64,000 bases of DNA from contig OX328096.1 of NCBI GenBank assembly GCA_946811185.2, forward strand, positions 23,377,881 to 23,441,880. The letters run 5' to 3'. Positions within the stretch are counted from its first letter, which is position 1. Every line of letters starts with the position of its first letter. The position numbers and the translations under genes were made by a program. Of this stretch, positions 10,600 to 21,367 are shown in pieces. Origin of the DNA: Hippopus hippopus. Lineage: Eukaryota > Mollusca > Bivalvia > Cardiida > Cardiidae. The notes beneath the pieces are model-generated. The model searched no databases, was not told the origin of the DNA, and saw only the letters and a list, made by a program, of their open reading frames with translations.

Positions 10600-11690
10600 A
10601 TAAAGAAGTCGGTCACGTTACTGTTTTACATGCAGTTAAAACTTTGTGAATATGAATATGGAAAGATGTTGAGTCTAGGATATAGTTCATGAACAAGGAA
10701 GTAGTGTTGCGTACACATTACATAATAAAAAAAAGGAGAATCGGTTAATGAATTCTTAGGATATTAGATCCAGTTGTAATCGTCAAAATGAGCGCAATGT
10801 TTTAAACAAGTGAAAACCTTATAAATTTGTATTCCTTCGCCTGTTTAATTTACAAAATAGAGATTATTTTTAAGAAATAAGTCGGACCCAAATGGAATGC
10901 AAGTTTTATTATCTCTGCATTTAGAACGTAATAAACCAGAAATCCTGTCTCTGGGTGACGTCATCCTATAGTGTGCTCACCTTTGCATGCCCAAAATTAC
11001 ACTATTTACATAACTTTCATTTGTCGCTTGTCTAGACATACATGACAGGTTTTGGGCACCCTTTTGGATTCCATATTTACACGGATATCTTACACGTGTA
11101 CACGTTCAGGACTGTGAATATCGAGTTAGCACAAATGCACGCACGTCTTTAATAATTATAAACGAGTCGTTGACAAGGAAGAGTTTTTAAATGGAATAAA
11201 CTTTTTTGTGTTATCTTTACAAACTACATACCTTAAGCATATTTGAAACTGTAGCATTTATAATGAAATATCCTGTATTTCCTTCTTTTTTTCGCACGTG
11301 ATGGTATGTATCAACAAACCACACTGTATAACTATAAATATGTCTTATGGTTTTGGCTAGCTACCGACTGACGGCAAATTTTCATAGTTTAAATATTGCC
11401 AAGAATAAATCGGTCGTTTATGCATAAAAAGAACGCGGATGCTGCATCTTAAGTAAGAAAAGTTATACATGTACAATGATGTTTTGACATAGGCTATTCA
11501 TCTAAAAACCTCTTTTTTATTTACGAATCTTACATGTATGTCTTCACCTGCCACTAGCCTTTTTGAGTGTACTATTGTTTTCTTGATGGATCTAGCAATT
11601 TTGTCACAAGAATATGAGAGACGCTCTGGAAAAGGGGGATTTAATGTATCTCCTTGATAAAAATATACCAAGCATATTGTCATGATAGGC
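10600..11690. other. Unassigned AT-rich sequence
   Basis: About 1.1 kb in which I see no gene, recognisable repeat or long inverted repeat. Confidence 0.5.
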
Positions 11691-11757
11691 TATAAGCTGG
11701 ATCCATTGTAAATGCATTAAACCCCTTTGTCATAGAGCATGACTCATATACAACCCC
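11640..11757 (-). repeat. Family Q MITE fragment
   Basis: Ends ACCCCTTTGTCATAGAGCAT followed by GACTCAT, the family Q end seen at 16105-16450. Confidence 0.4.
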
Positions 11758-12047
11758 ATTCGGCATACCTCGGGTGATGGGAGCCATCTGTAGGTACGGA
11801 ATCGGCCGAGTTGTGTCGAGTGATACAACCCCTGCTGTGTATGCATGTCGTATAGTAATTAGGATACATTATTCTTTGGCTGGATCCAGGCGACTTGAAT
11901 TCTTCGTTACTCCTTATCACAGTCTCCTAATAGTGCTCTATATACGAGTAGTTCTGTGGCAAAGCACTGGTACATGTAATATGTCCTTAACTGGATGTCA
12001 TATTTGACAAAGTAACGTCCGAAAAATATAAAAGAAAAAGTAATGAT

Positions 12048-12265
12048 TGAGTGAGTAGTGTTTAACACCGCTTTCAACATACTTTTAGTCATATCATGGA
12101 GATAGCTCACATATTCAAGTATGTCCTGGGTTTCGCTAGTAATTGGCTAGGACTCTGAAGTGTCTTGCCCAAGGAAACTTCTAAAAATAAGTGCATCAAG
12201 TGAGGCTCGAACCCAGGGCCTCCAGGTAGAGAGTCCTCCATATCACTACTGAGTTACGCAGGACC
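12048..12265 (-). mobile_element. tRNA-headed SINE
   Basis: Reading the minus strand from 12265: an A-box-like TAACTCAGTAGTGA and B-box-like GGTTCGAGCC head, then the body ending ...AGCGGTGTTAAACACTACTC near 12050. Same family tail as the SINE at 43607-43918. Confidence 0.65.
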
Positions 12266-12488
12266 TTAACCCTTTACCACACAATCCGAACTTTAAACGA
12301 CCCTGGGAAAGAAAGCCTTTGAAAACAATGTGGGAAAAGGAGAAAATGCTGGTAACCAGCATTTTCTCCTTTTCCCACAATGTTTTCTTCCCTTCCTAAA
12401 ACAGATTTTTTTGGTCGCATTTATTTTGTCGTTTGCAGATACTTTCATTTTGGACAAGCCTAAAATTTGGCGTTTGGTAAAGGGTTGA
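12266..12488 (+). mobile_element. Family A TTAA-MITE, full copy
   Basis: TTAACCCTTTACCACACAAT on the left, perfect core near 12333-12384, right end TTTGGTAAAGGGTTGA (TTAA mutated to TTGA). It abuts the SINE head. Confidence 0.85.
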
Positions 12489-12789
12489 GGAAAAATGATC
12501 AGACTGTAAACCATAGGCATCTAATTTTCATGTTACCGAACGAAGCACTCGAGTCAAACCACTAGTTTAACATCTTTTTACATCCCTGTCATTACACCAT
12601 GGTATCATGTTCAATGTTCATGGTATCTCTTAAATTGTGTTTGACATTATGTCGAAGGACCGTTTCATCATGTCAATCGAGCATGATATTCCATTGATAG
12701 ACCTTGATGCCTTGTCAAATGAGCATGTCATTAGGTCGGAAGTTACAACAGCATACCTCCTTCGTATTTTAAATTGACAAAGGTAGGTT

Positions 12790-13040
12790 CAAATACATTA
12801 GCCATGCTCTGTGAAAAAGGGCTTTAATACATCTGTTAAAAACTATCGACCTGTCATCCTGCACTGACGCAATATGGGTCGAAACTTTTTGCTTATTGTA
12901 AATTTTCTGCATATATAAAGTCCATTTTACCTCATGATTCTGTCGGTTATTAGACAAAATGGATTTAATGGATTCAAAGTTATATGAAAACTTGCTTAGT
13001 GCAGTGCATCAAGGAGTTTCGTTAAACCCCCTTTTGCAAT
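12790..13040 (+). mobile_element. Family Q MITE, diverged copy
   Basis: Starts AGCCATGCTCTGTGAAAAAG, contains the AAATTTTCTGCAT and TCATGATTCTGTCGG segments in the family order, and ends near CCCCCTTTTGCAATAGC. Confidence 0.5.
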
Positions 13041-13293
13041 AGCGCCGCTCAGTAAGCACGAGTTCTTACGTCATGGTGCTATGGAATGATACGACGATCA
13101 TTGACATAGTAGGTACACCATACACTGATTTATCATACATTCCACTGCAACTGGCTTGTAACTGGGCAACTTCCACATCAGATTTCACGCGTTCCTCATA
13201 ATCACATTACATTTGATGAAAAACCTTACTTTTCGTGTATATATTACCTTTCTGAATCCATACCCTTTCTTCATGAAGCATGACTAACGTTAT

Positions 13294-13521
13294 TTAACCC
13301 TTTATCTGCTAAGCGCGACTCAATGACCTTTTGCGGACAGCGTAGATCAAGATCAGACCGCAAAGAACTGTCCAATAAAGACATAGTTTTCCTGGAAAAA
13401 AAAAAAAAAAAACCACACACACACACAGACAGACACAAAACCCATTTAAAACAGCAAAGCTAGGGTTTTTAACTATCGGCATAAAAGTTTCAATTCACTT
13501 ATTTAGCAGGATAAGGGTTAA
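13294..13521 (+). mobile_element. Family N TTAA element
   Basis: TTAACCCTTTATCTGCTAAG at the left and TTAGCAGGATAAGGGTTAA at the right, both ending in TTAA. Internal GATCAAGATCAGACC, an A run and a short CA tract. 228 bp, no coding capacity. Its TIR shares only the CCCTT start with family A. Confidence 0.75.
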
Positions 13522-13825
13522 GGGCCTTCAGTCTTTCTAGTTCCTCTTTGATTTCATGCAGCAACCTCCTTTGTAGAACTTGTGACAAAGAATACATCTA
13601 AGTTGCTTGATACTTGCAGTTCCTCCTTCGGCTGCAATGATTTCAGGCATTAAAATTCTATCTGCACGTTCTGTGCAGTTTGATCCAGATCTTTACTGTC
13701 TACAATACTCTCTGTTTCTGCCTATGGCACTAAAAGGGTTGATCTTACTAATATTGAATACATGAACTTATATTGCCCACAATCCTCTGCTGGAGATTAG
13801 TTTCTGGCGGTTACAAGTTAGTAAG

Positions 13826-14044
13826 TTAAGGATAGGACACCCTAATTGGATTCGTGTAACATCGCCTTTCATCCCCAAAATCGTACGGATTCGGCTAAGA
13901 CTCGGGTAATCCGTAATCGATGTGGGGAACCAGCGTCTTTCGGCCGATCAATTACGGATTACCCGAGTCTTAGCCGAATCCGTACGTTATTGCGGCGATG
14001 AAAGGCAATGTTACCCCGATCCCATTAGGGTTCCCTATCCTTAA
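13826..14044. mobile_element. Family O TTAA foldback MITE
   Basis: Begins TTAAGGATAGGACACCCTAA and ends ATTAGGGTTCCCTATCCTTAA-like in inverse; the arms run about 95 bp and include an apparently perfect stretch (GTACGGATTCGGCTAAGACT and inverse at 13960-13995). TTAA at both ends; the right one is shared with the next element. Confidence 0.8.
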
Positions 14045-14262
14045 TAACCGTTTTTTCCAAACAACAAAGTTTTGCACTAGCCCAACTCAAAAGTATTTGC
14101 AGACGACAATTAAATTTGTGTTGTGTCTTTAAATAGAGTAGAAAACCTTGTGGGAAAAGGAGAAAATGCTGGTCACCACCATTTTCTCCTTTTCCCTCAA
14201 TGTTTTCAAAAGTCTTCTTCGTCAAGGGTGTTAAAAGTCAGGATTATGTGGAGAAGGGTTAA
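14041..14262 (-). mobile_element. Family A TTAA-MITE abutting family O
   Basis: TTAA at 14041-14044 and at 14259-14262 (AGAAGGGTTAA). Core near 14147-14203 has a few mismatches (GGTCACCACC). Confidence 0.8.
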
Positions 14263-14372
14263 AGGATTGGACTATAAACAGACACAAAAATTAGGCAAAT
14301 TAACAAAATAGGAGGGACGAAATTAGCTATTGGCGATTTCACCAGTCACGCAAAATCCATAGAATGACAAAA

Positions 14373-14569
14373 TAACCCTTGACCAAACAATCCCGTGTTT
14401 AAACGACCAAAGAAATGAGAGCTTTTGAAAACACTGTGGGCAAAGGAGAAAAGGCTGGTTACCACGATGCTTTAAATTCCAACATTTAGGCCGCACCTGA
14501 ATTGTCATGATCTGCAAACGCTTTCAAATAGGAGAAGTCAAAATATTTTTTAATTTGGTAAAGAGTTAA
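14373..14569 (+). mobile_element. Family A MITE, core-damaged copy
   Basis: TAACCCTTGACCAAACAATC on the left, left half-core present, right half-core lost, right end TTTGGTAAAGAGTTAA. Confidence 0.7.
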
Positions 14570-14790
14570 ATCTTTACCACACAATCCAAGTTTTAACGAC
14601 CCCGGGGGAAAAGCCTTTTGAAAACATTGTAGTAAAAGCAGAAAATGCTGATAACCAGCATATTTCTATTTCCCGCAATGTTTTCTACCGTTTTAAAGTC
14701 AGGTTCCATCAATTGAGCCACATTTAGTTTGTCGTCTGCAACAGCTTTGACTTTCAATTAGTGTAAAATTTTGTCGTTTGGTAAAGAGTT
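14566..14790 (+). mobile_element. Family A MITE sharing TTAA with the previous copy
   Basis: Begins at the same TTAA (14566-14569) and ends GTCGTTTGGTAAAGAGTT. Core has several mismatches. Confidence 0.75.
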
Positions 14791-15234
14791 ATTAAAACGA
14801 AGTGATACTCGGACAGAAGTTATTTAAATGATGTTCTCCGGTACATTCAATAGTCTTTCACTTATATCACGGCGACAAGCGACATACGTACATGTACTTG
14901 TGTCTAAGGTTTCACCGTTACTTAACCCTGCAGTTCCTGGTAAAATGGCACCCTACCGGCCCTGCACTGTGCCGTTTGATCATCATAATATTCATGCTGT
15001 CCTCAGTTTTATGCCACGTGCGTCGTGTTCAGAATTACAGGGGATAGAATAGAGTTTTACATGAAGATCAAAGCAGAAACTCTATTCCTTTAATGATGAC
15101 AAATCAACATAGATCTACTAGGCCTACGGTGTATAATTTGGCCATTTATTTCCTTTCTGAAACAAAATCGATTTCGTACATGTAGGATTAATGACCTATC
15201 TCCTTTAGGTCTAAAGTTTATCCTTCTAAATTAG

Positions 15235-15535
15235 CCGATCCCAGTGGCTCACTCGATGAAGTTCTACAGGGCTTGAAGCTAGGAGGTCGCTGGTTCGATT
15301 CGATGTTTCTGAGTATTGCTTATCGTCATCGAGACAGGATTCATTCCTTTCTCATCACTGAAGATTGTTTCGAAGTCAACGATGTATTTTGTGGGAAAGC
15401 AGCCAGTGGCTTGGGAAGCATATCATGCGAGATGCTTGGGTAATAAAAAACTGGAAAAGCATAGAGGGCACTGGACGCAGTATTGCTGAAATAATGTTGA
15501 AAACGGCATTAAACACCATACAAACAGACAAATAC
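15235..15535 (+). mobile_element. tRNA-headed SINE
   Basis: Head has B-box-like GGTTCGATTC at 15292; body has GTGGGAAAGCAGCCAGTGGC, TGCTGAAATAATGTTGAAAA and the GGCATTAAACACCATACAAA tail, collinear with the SINEs at 43607-43918 and 58545-58862. Confidence 0.75.
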
Positions 15536-15592
15536 TGCTACGTACATGAGCTGTCAGACGGCGACTCGACCACTCGCAACGTCACATTATTA

Positions 15593-15736
15593 GTTGTACG
15601 GTCAGGTGGCAGGGGACTTGGAAACTTGTTCACGGCTGTGGTGAATCATGTCGCCCCGAGCCGAAGGCGAGGTGGCGACATTATTCACCACATCCGTGAA
15701 CAAGTTTCCAAGTCCCCTGCCACCTGACCGTACAAC
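15593..15736. mobile_element. Near-perfect 144-bp hairpin (foldback MITE)
   Basis: Arms of about 63 bp differ at only two positions by my count: left GTTGTACGGTCAGGTGGCAG..., right its inverse ending GCCACCTGACCGTACAAC. The loop is GC-rich (CCGAGCCGAAGGCGAGG). Open reading frames across it come from the palindrome and are not genes. Confidence 0.85.
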
Positions 15737-16104
15737 GAATTTATTACACTGCAAAGTTTTACCATTCCAACGTGTATCAAGCGAATTTTACCTGTTTTTT
15801 GGTTTAAAAATTGAGTACGCTGACGAAGTAGAATTTCCCTTCTGAGTGCCCCAATTCAATGAAAACTGACGTCACTGGGAACTGACGTCACTGAAACCCT
15901 GGTAAAACGTGCAGTTTTGTGTATAATCTTGATGTTAATCTTGATCGACGCCGCCATTTTGGATGTTGTATTTAAAGTGTAGTATGTATACGGGGGCTCC
16001 CGAAAGGGAAACTGCTTTTACGTTGGTTTTGCCAGTGAACATGATATATATGTTCGGGGCACATTATCCAATCAGATCACGAGAAATTTCTTTGCAGTAT
16101 AATA

Positions 16105-16450
16105 AGAATTAATGAGCCATGCTCTGGTAAAAGGGGCTTGATGAATCTCCGTGATACATCATGCCTAGCAAGTATTATAGATCCACAAAAATCCATTTTG
16201 TATAACAATCTACCGAATCTTGAAGTGAAATGGTCCTTGGACATGCAGAAAATTTACAAACAGAAAAAAAGTTTCGACCCATGTCAGCGCCAGTGCAGAC
16301 TGACACGTGTCGGTGGTTTTTCCAGATGTCCTTTGACATGCAGAAAACTGATCAATAGCGAAAAGTTTCGGCTCAGGTCAGCCTGCGCAGACTGATCTGA
16401 GTCGATACTTTTCGCAGATGCATTGAGCCGCCTTTTCACAAGGCATGGTT
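16105..16450 (+). mobile_element. Family Q MITE
   Basis: Inverted ends: ATGAGCCATGCTCTGGTAAA on the left; TTTTCACAAGGCATGGTTCAT on the right in inverse. Internal GACATGCAGAAAA repeats and the GGTCAGCCTGCGCAGACTGA hairpin. Confidence 0.7.
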
Positions 16451-16639
16451 CATTTCTATTTGAAACTTCTTTTTAGAATGGAGCAACTCCTTAAATATGA
16501 TTAAGAAATTCTTTTGGCCAGATACTCGTAGAATCGACAGAATAAATTGGAGGAATTTTAACGACGTGCGAGCTAAACGCATAACTTTCTATCCCTTAAC
16601 CCTGTGCAAATACATGTGAGCAGTGCTGTAGGTAAAGGG

Positions 16640-17170
16640 GGGGGGGGGATTTAATATATAGAGGATATTTTTTTATCAGTGAAAGATCGAAATTTATTTA
16701 TCGAGTGAACATCATCGGTAATATTTTCACGATGGCGCAGCCACGAGTGAAAATACTCGATCTACCGACGATGTTCACGAGATGAAATAAATTTCGATCT
16801 TTCACCGATAAAACTATTCTATTTATTTCATGCTTCATTTCCTTTTTTTGGGAGACTTAGATAAAAATCCAGCCCAGTTGTCTTCGGTAATTTCCCGTGG
16901 CATACCCCCTTCGCATAACAACACATTATAATATTACGTAAAGCACGAGAAACGTAGGGTAAATTACGTCATATTTCCCCCGTTTGAATGGCACGCGCTG
17001 TGTACCTAGGTATCTAGTGCGGGGAATTACTGTTTTCGCTTCAATTGAAGAGTTAGAAAATTAAATCGTAGAATCTATATTTTACTGGTCGTAACCATGA
17101 AATATCAAACAATATTCCACCCTTATTCCTCGATAAACTACTGAAAAGCATGAAATATATCGTCGTAATG
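16640..17170 (+). repeat. Dispersed repeat J with terminal hairpin
   Basis: Hairpin at 16680-16810 (GTGAAAGATCGAAATTTATT and inverse around a GTGAACATCATCGGT stem), followed by sequence matching the complement of 885-1300. A G run occurs at 16637-16648. Confidence 0.7.
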
Positions 17171-17179
17171 CATTATACA

Positions 17180-18125
17180 AAACAAATCGTCACATAAGAT
17201 AGACCAATTTTTTCTTAATAAGAGGGCCATCATGGCGCTGTACATATCGCTCCATTGAATGTACGTATAAACCATACGTACCAAACATTACAATTCTAGG
17301 CCAAATGGTTTCGAACAAGATTTAATATGAAAAAGGCAAAGCCTCAATACGGGCGACGTGAATGATTTGTAGAACATCTATCTAATAATTCGAATGGCAA
17401 GCTAGATCTTGAAGTCATAGGGTTTTGATTTCGAATCCCGGCTTTGCACATCTTCGCAAGCCATGGTGACGATCACAAGGTAGATCTTGATAAGATCTAC
17501 TTAGTTTTCGTCACCTTGGCTTGTAAGATGGGCTTTGCCAAAACTATAATTTTGAGCGCTGTCAAAAGTAGAATGCATTCTTCTTTCGTAGATGTATGTA
17601 CATGTGAAATAGGGAGGACGGTCCCGGATTCTCTTACCAAAATAAAGACTGTTCCCCGACAATTTTGTTAATTCAGGTTCAGAGCCAAATAACTAGGGAG
17701 TGGTTATTGGTTCACATACTTTTATAGAACATTTTACGGAGACATTTCCTCACTGCATGTAGATCTAGATCTATAAAAGAAGAAAGAAAGAAAATACAGA
17801 AATACAAATAGGAAGTGTCTAAATCCCTTATAAACGAAAACATTCATAATGTGTTCAAAGATAGGAGACAGATTTGAAGAAAATTACCAGAGAATTTAGT
17901 TCAAATTCAAATACATCCGACATACTGCGGAAAAGTTCATTCGGTATCCGGATGATTAGAGATGTGGGTTAAAACAGATGACATGTAAATCTGCCGGTGA
18001 TTGACGAGGACCCTATCATATTTTCATGTTGAAGTTTTACAATCGACTTTTGTGTTAATAAGAGACAATTGCAGACAGAAAAAAAAAACCTATAAATAAT
18101 CTAAGCAAGGTGATCTACGCACTCC
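17180..18125. other. Unassigned sequence
   Basis: No gene recognised. A tRNA-like B-box string (TTTCGAATCC near 17430) may be a worn SINE head. The 17444-17671 reading frame has no domain. Confidence 0.4.
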
Positions 18126-18129
18126 GGTT

Positions 18130-18420
18130 TACTTATGGGGTATTTAACGCCGTTCTTCGACATTATTATACCTGTAGATCGGTCATGGTGACAAGTGCAT
18201 CTACCCATGCTTTAGCTGTCCCAGAGTTCCTTTAATCAGAGTGCGTAGATCACAAAAACCAGATTATTTGTAGCTTTTTTCCACATCTGCTTTCCTACAC
18301 GTCCATCGTTGAAATAGTGATCAGTGTAGAGAGAGGAATGAATTCTGTCGCAATGACTAGATCTATCATCAATCCTAGAAAAGAAATTTGCCGAGATATC
18401 GGATAGATATCAATCTTATG
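18130..18420 (-). mobile_element. tRNA-SINE, disrupted copy
   Basis: Tail TATTTAACGCCGTTCTTCGA and CCATGCTTTAGCTGTCCCAG in the left part, then body GAGAGGAATGAATTCTGTCG and AATCCTAGAAAAGAAATTTG after a short interruption. The tRNA head is missing. Confidence 0.55.
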
Positions 18421-18489
18421 GGTAAAAAAAAAAAACCCAAAAAACTTTAGATCTATCAAAAAGCTTTCATAACATTTGAATAAATGTAT

Positions 18490-18768
18490 TTGAGCCATGT
18501 TCTTGCAAAAGGGGGCGTAACGCATCTCCGTGATGCATGATACCATCACATAATTATTGATCCACATGAATCTAATCCATTTCGTATGATAACTGACTAA
18601 ATCACGAGGTATGCATACTGGTCCTTTGACATGCAGAAAATTGATCAATGGATCTGGTAAAGAGTTTTGACCTAGGTCAGCTTGCGCGGACTGTACAGGC
18701 TGACCTGAACCGATAGTTTTTGCAGAAATATTAAGCCCCATTTTCACAGATCATAGCTCGTTTATCAT
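18490..18768 (+). mobile_element. Family Q MITE
   Basis: TTTGAGCCATGTTCTTGCAA left end, CCATTTTCACAGATCATAGC right end, internal TCCTTTGACATGCAGAAAA and the GTCAGCTTGCGCGGACTG hairpin. Confidence 0.65.
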
Positions 18769-18980
18769 GAAAAAAAAAAAACAAAAACGGCTTTCTCTTT
18801 AAATGGCATTTTAAAACTGTCAAAAAACTAGTTTTGTCATTTCTTCGACACAAAATTTTCCGCGAAAAAAACGGCTCATGCATGACGTAAAAATAGTATG
18901 ATCAATGACGTTATCATTTTCTAGCATAGATCATTGCGTTTATTTATACAAAAATAGATATTTAATACGCTGAAAGTAAG

Positions 18981-19346
18981 TAGGAAATTAGATAGTCTTT
19001 ACTAATTAAACTGGCGATGATTTTTAAGTAATAATTCGATCGGTAGATAATTACTGTCATTTTTTACCAATCGCGAAAGATTGTGATATGTGTGACGCTG
19101 TGCGACCAACCGGAAGACACACAATTTTTAGGCATCCCCTTCTAGATTTAGACTAAAACCCAGAACGAAGTCGGAAATTTATTTCTAGGAAATTAGATAA
19201 TCTGTACTCATTAAACTGGCGATGATTTTTAAGTAATAATTCGATCGGTAGATAAATTACTGTCATTTTTGACCAATCAGATAAATGTGCGAAAGATTGT
19301 GATACGTGTGACGCTGTGCGACCAACCGGAAGACACACAATTTTTA
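18981..19346 (+). repeat. Tandem duplication, period about 205 bp
   Basis: Two copies of a unit starting TAGGAAATTAGATA and running through ATTCGATCGGTAGATAA to CGGAAGACACACAATTTTTA (18981-19132 and 19186-19346). Copy 2 has a 13-bp insertion relative to copy 1. Confidence 0.85.
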
Positions 19347-19439
19347 GCATTCGGCATGCCTCGCGTGATGGGAGCGGAACGGGACAATTGGTGCAATTGA
19401 GAGAAGGTGAAAACTGGGTTGCTTAGCTGAAATTCAATG

Positions 19440-19515
19440 ATGTACCACTTTGCCCCCGTCACTGTAACACTCTGCCCCAAAACATGGGGCAAAGTGTTAC
19501 ATTTACCTGTCATTT
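19440..19515. repeat. Hairpin with CACTTTGCCCC motif
   Basis: GTAACACTCTGCCCCAAAAC and its near-inverse ATGGGGCAAAGTGTTAC form a hairpin. The motif CACTTTGCCCC recurs at 20773-20784 after the satellite array, so both may border one element. Confidence 0.5.
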
Positions 19516-19889
19516 TGTTCTTTTTATAAATCATCAGATCATGATTAACTAGTTTCAGTAAAGGTCCTTTATGTTCCAAATTGATTGTATTTTCTGAATT
19601 CATCCCTCATAGAGCTCTACACGGTGTAATGTTAGAAAAAAAAAAAAGAGCGGCAAATTGTCGCAAGATACGCCCGTCCCACCGCCAGTTGTCGAGGGGG
19701 GATAATAATCGTAAAGGGCAGGTAGAAGAAAATAGTAGTGCAGCAGAAATCATGTAAGTGATTGAAATGGGCACGAATGTCTCCTCTAATGTTAAGGAAA
19801 CATGCATATAAAGTTTCAGGTCATTCCAACATGAAAAGACAAAGTTATATTGTAGAGAAGCATGAAAAGCTGTAAAAAAAAATAATAGG

Positions 19890-20745
19890 AAATGATTCAA
19901 AAAGGGCATTAGGTAAGGTTCGGCTCCAGTGCATTGCACTTTTCATAACTGCAACAAACATGTTTACCAAGTCTCAAGTCAATTTGACTTGAGGTGACCA
20001 AGTTCTGTTCTGGACAAGCAAGAAATACTGTAAAAATGAAGATCAAAGTGGAATTACTCAAAATCCGCGCTAGGAAGAGTTATTGTTCTTGCGCACTGTA
20101 CTCCCTAATATTGCAACAAACATGCATACCAAGTCTGAAGTCGTTCCGACTTGAAATAACAAAGTTATATTCCGGACAAGCACTAAATGCTGTAAAAATG
20201 ATGATCAAAGGGAAATAACTCAAAGACAGCACGAGGTAGAGGTACAATTCTTGTGCACTGCACTTCCAAATACTGCAACAAATAAGCAAACCATATTTCA
20301 AGTCATTCCTACTTAAGATGACAAAGTTATGCTCTGCACAAGCAAGAAATGCTATAAAAATGAAGATCAAATGGGGAATAACTCAAAATTCGTGCTAGGA
20401 AGAGTTATGGTTCTTGTGCACTGCACTCCGTAGTTTTTCAACAATCATGCATACCAAATTTGAAGATGTTCAGACTATAGATGACAAAGTTATATTCCGG
20501 ACAAGCAGAAAATGCTGTAAAAATGATGATCAAAGGGAAAAAACTCAAAGACAGCACAAGGTAGAGTTATGGTTCTTTCGCACTGCACTCCGTATTATTG
20601 CAACAAACACAAATGCCAAGTTTCGAGTCAATCAGACTGGAGATGACAAAGTTATGCTCCGGACAAAGAACTGGACGCTGCCAGCCCGCCTGTACGCCCG
20701 CCCGCCTGTACGCCATGGGTGATCCCATAATACGTCCCGTCTTCG
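19890..20745 (+). repeat. 162-bp satellite in dimer arrangement
   Basis: Five or more monomers marked by TGTAAAAATGAAGATCAAA-like boxes at 20030, 20190, 20353 and 20515. Alternate monomers are alike: CGCTAGGAAGAGTTAT with 'AAGATCAAA' versus AGACAGCACGAGGTAGAG with 'ATGATCAAA'. This gives a repeat of about 325 bp made of two monomer types. Confidence 0.8.
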
Positions 20746-20805
20746 ACGTGCGTATAAAAAGTGAAAAATATATCACTTTGCCCCGGTCTCCCCTATAGCT
20801 TTAAA

Positions 20806-21000
20806 GGAATCGAGTTTTTAAAGAAATTCTGAAGAGGACCATACCAGGATAATTTCTTTGAAGTTTGGTCAAAGTAGGATGGGTAATTTCAGAAATGTTT
20901 AAAATAATGTTAACGCAAGCACGCACAGACACACGCATGACGGACACAGGCCCATGACATAAGATCGCTGGCATTCGGCCACTGGAGCTCAAAACTGGCT
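20806..21000 (+). mobile_element. Type E element, 3' end only
   Basis: AATTCTGAAGAGGACCATAC, a GACACACGCATGACGGACAC stretch, CCCATGACATAAG and the terminal hairpin GGCATTCGGCC before CACTGGAGCTCA. 5' truncated. Confidence 0.7.
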
Positions 21001-21150
21001 AAATCATGACGTAGAATGGTCGCAGAAAATTTACCAACAGCAAAGTTTCATTTCATGTCAGGTTGTGCGGGCTGCGCAGCCTGACATGGGTCTAGACCTT
21101 TGCAGGTGCATAAGGCTAACCACATTTTCATAGAGCACAGCTCATGTACA
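21000..21150 (+). mobile_element. Family Q MITE fragment
   Basis: GTCAGGTTGTGCGGGCTGCG hairpin and end CACATTTTCATAGAGCACAG; left part replaced by the type E end. Confidence 0.5.
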
Positions 21151-21367
21151 CAAGAGCATATCATATGGGTGCCCACGCTTAGCGGCAGTTGCTTTTGGAA
21201 ATAGACTGGTTTTTCATTATAAAATATTAAGTCCAAAAAAGGGCATAACTCTGTAAAAAATATTGTGATAGTAACCTGCTGTACTGGTATGGGTTCCCCT
21301 TTTGATAGTTAACAACTTGTCCGAGTTTAAAGGAACTATCTTCAGTAATGACAGAGATATTATACAA
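21150..21367 (+). repeat. Type F element fragment
   Basis: Matches 25983-26190: ACAAGAGCATATCATATGGG, GGGCATAACTCTGTAAAAAA, CCCTTTTGATAGTTAACAA, then GTCCGAGTTTAAAG. Runs straight into the next array. Confidence 0.65.

Noticed and set aside
15365..15727. 120-codon plus-strand ORF
   Set aside because: It runs through a SINE body and into the left arm of the 144-bp hairpin; no domain.
18295..18747. 150-codon minus-strand ORF
   Set aside because: It overlaps a SINE fragment and a family Q MITE, whose sequence explains the frame.
19607..20370. ORFs of 96-110 codons in the 19.6-20.4 kb region
   Set aside because: They fall in the 162-bp satellite and its flank; similar frames recur with the monomers.
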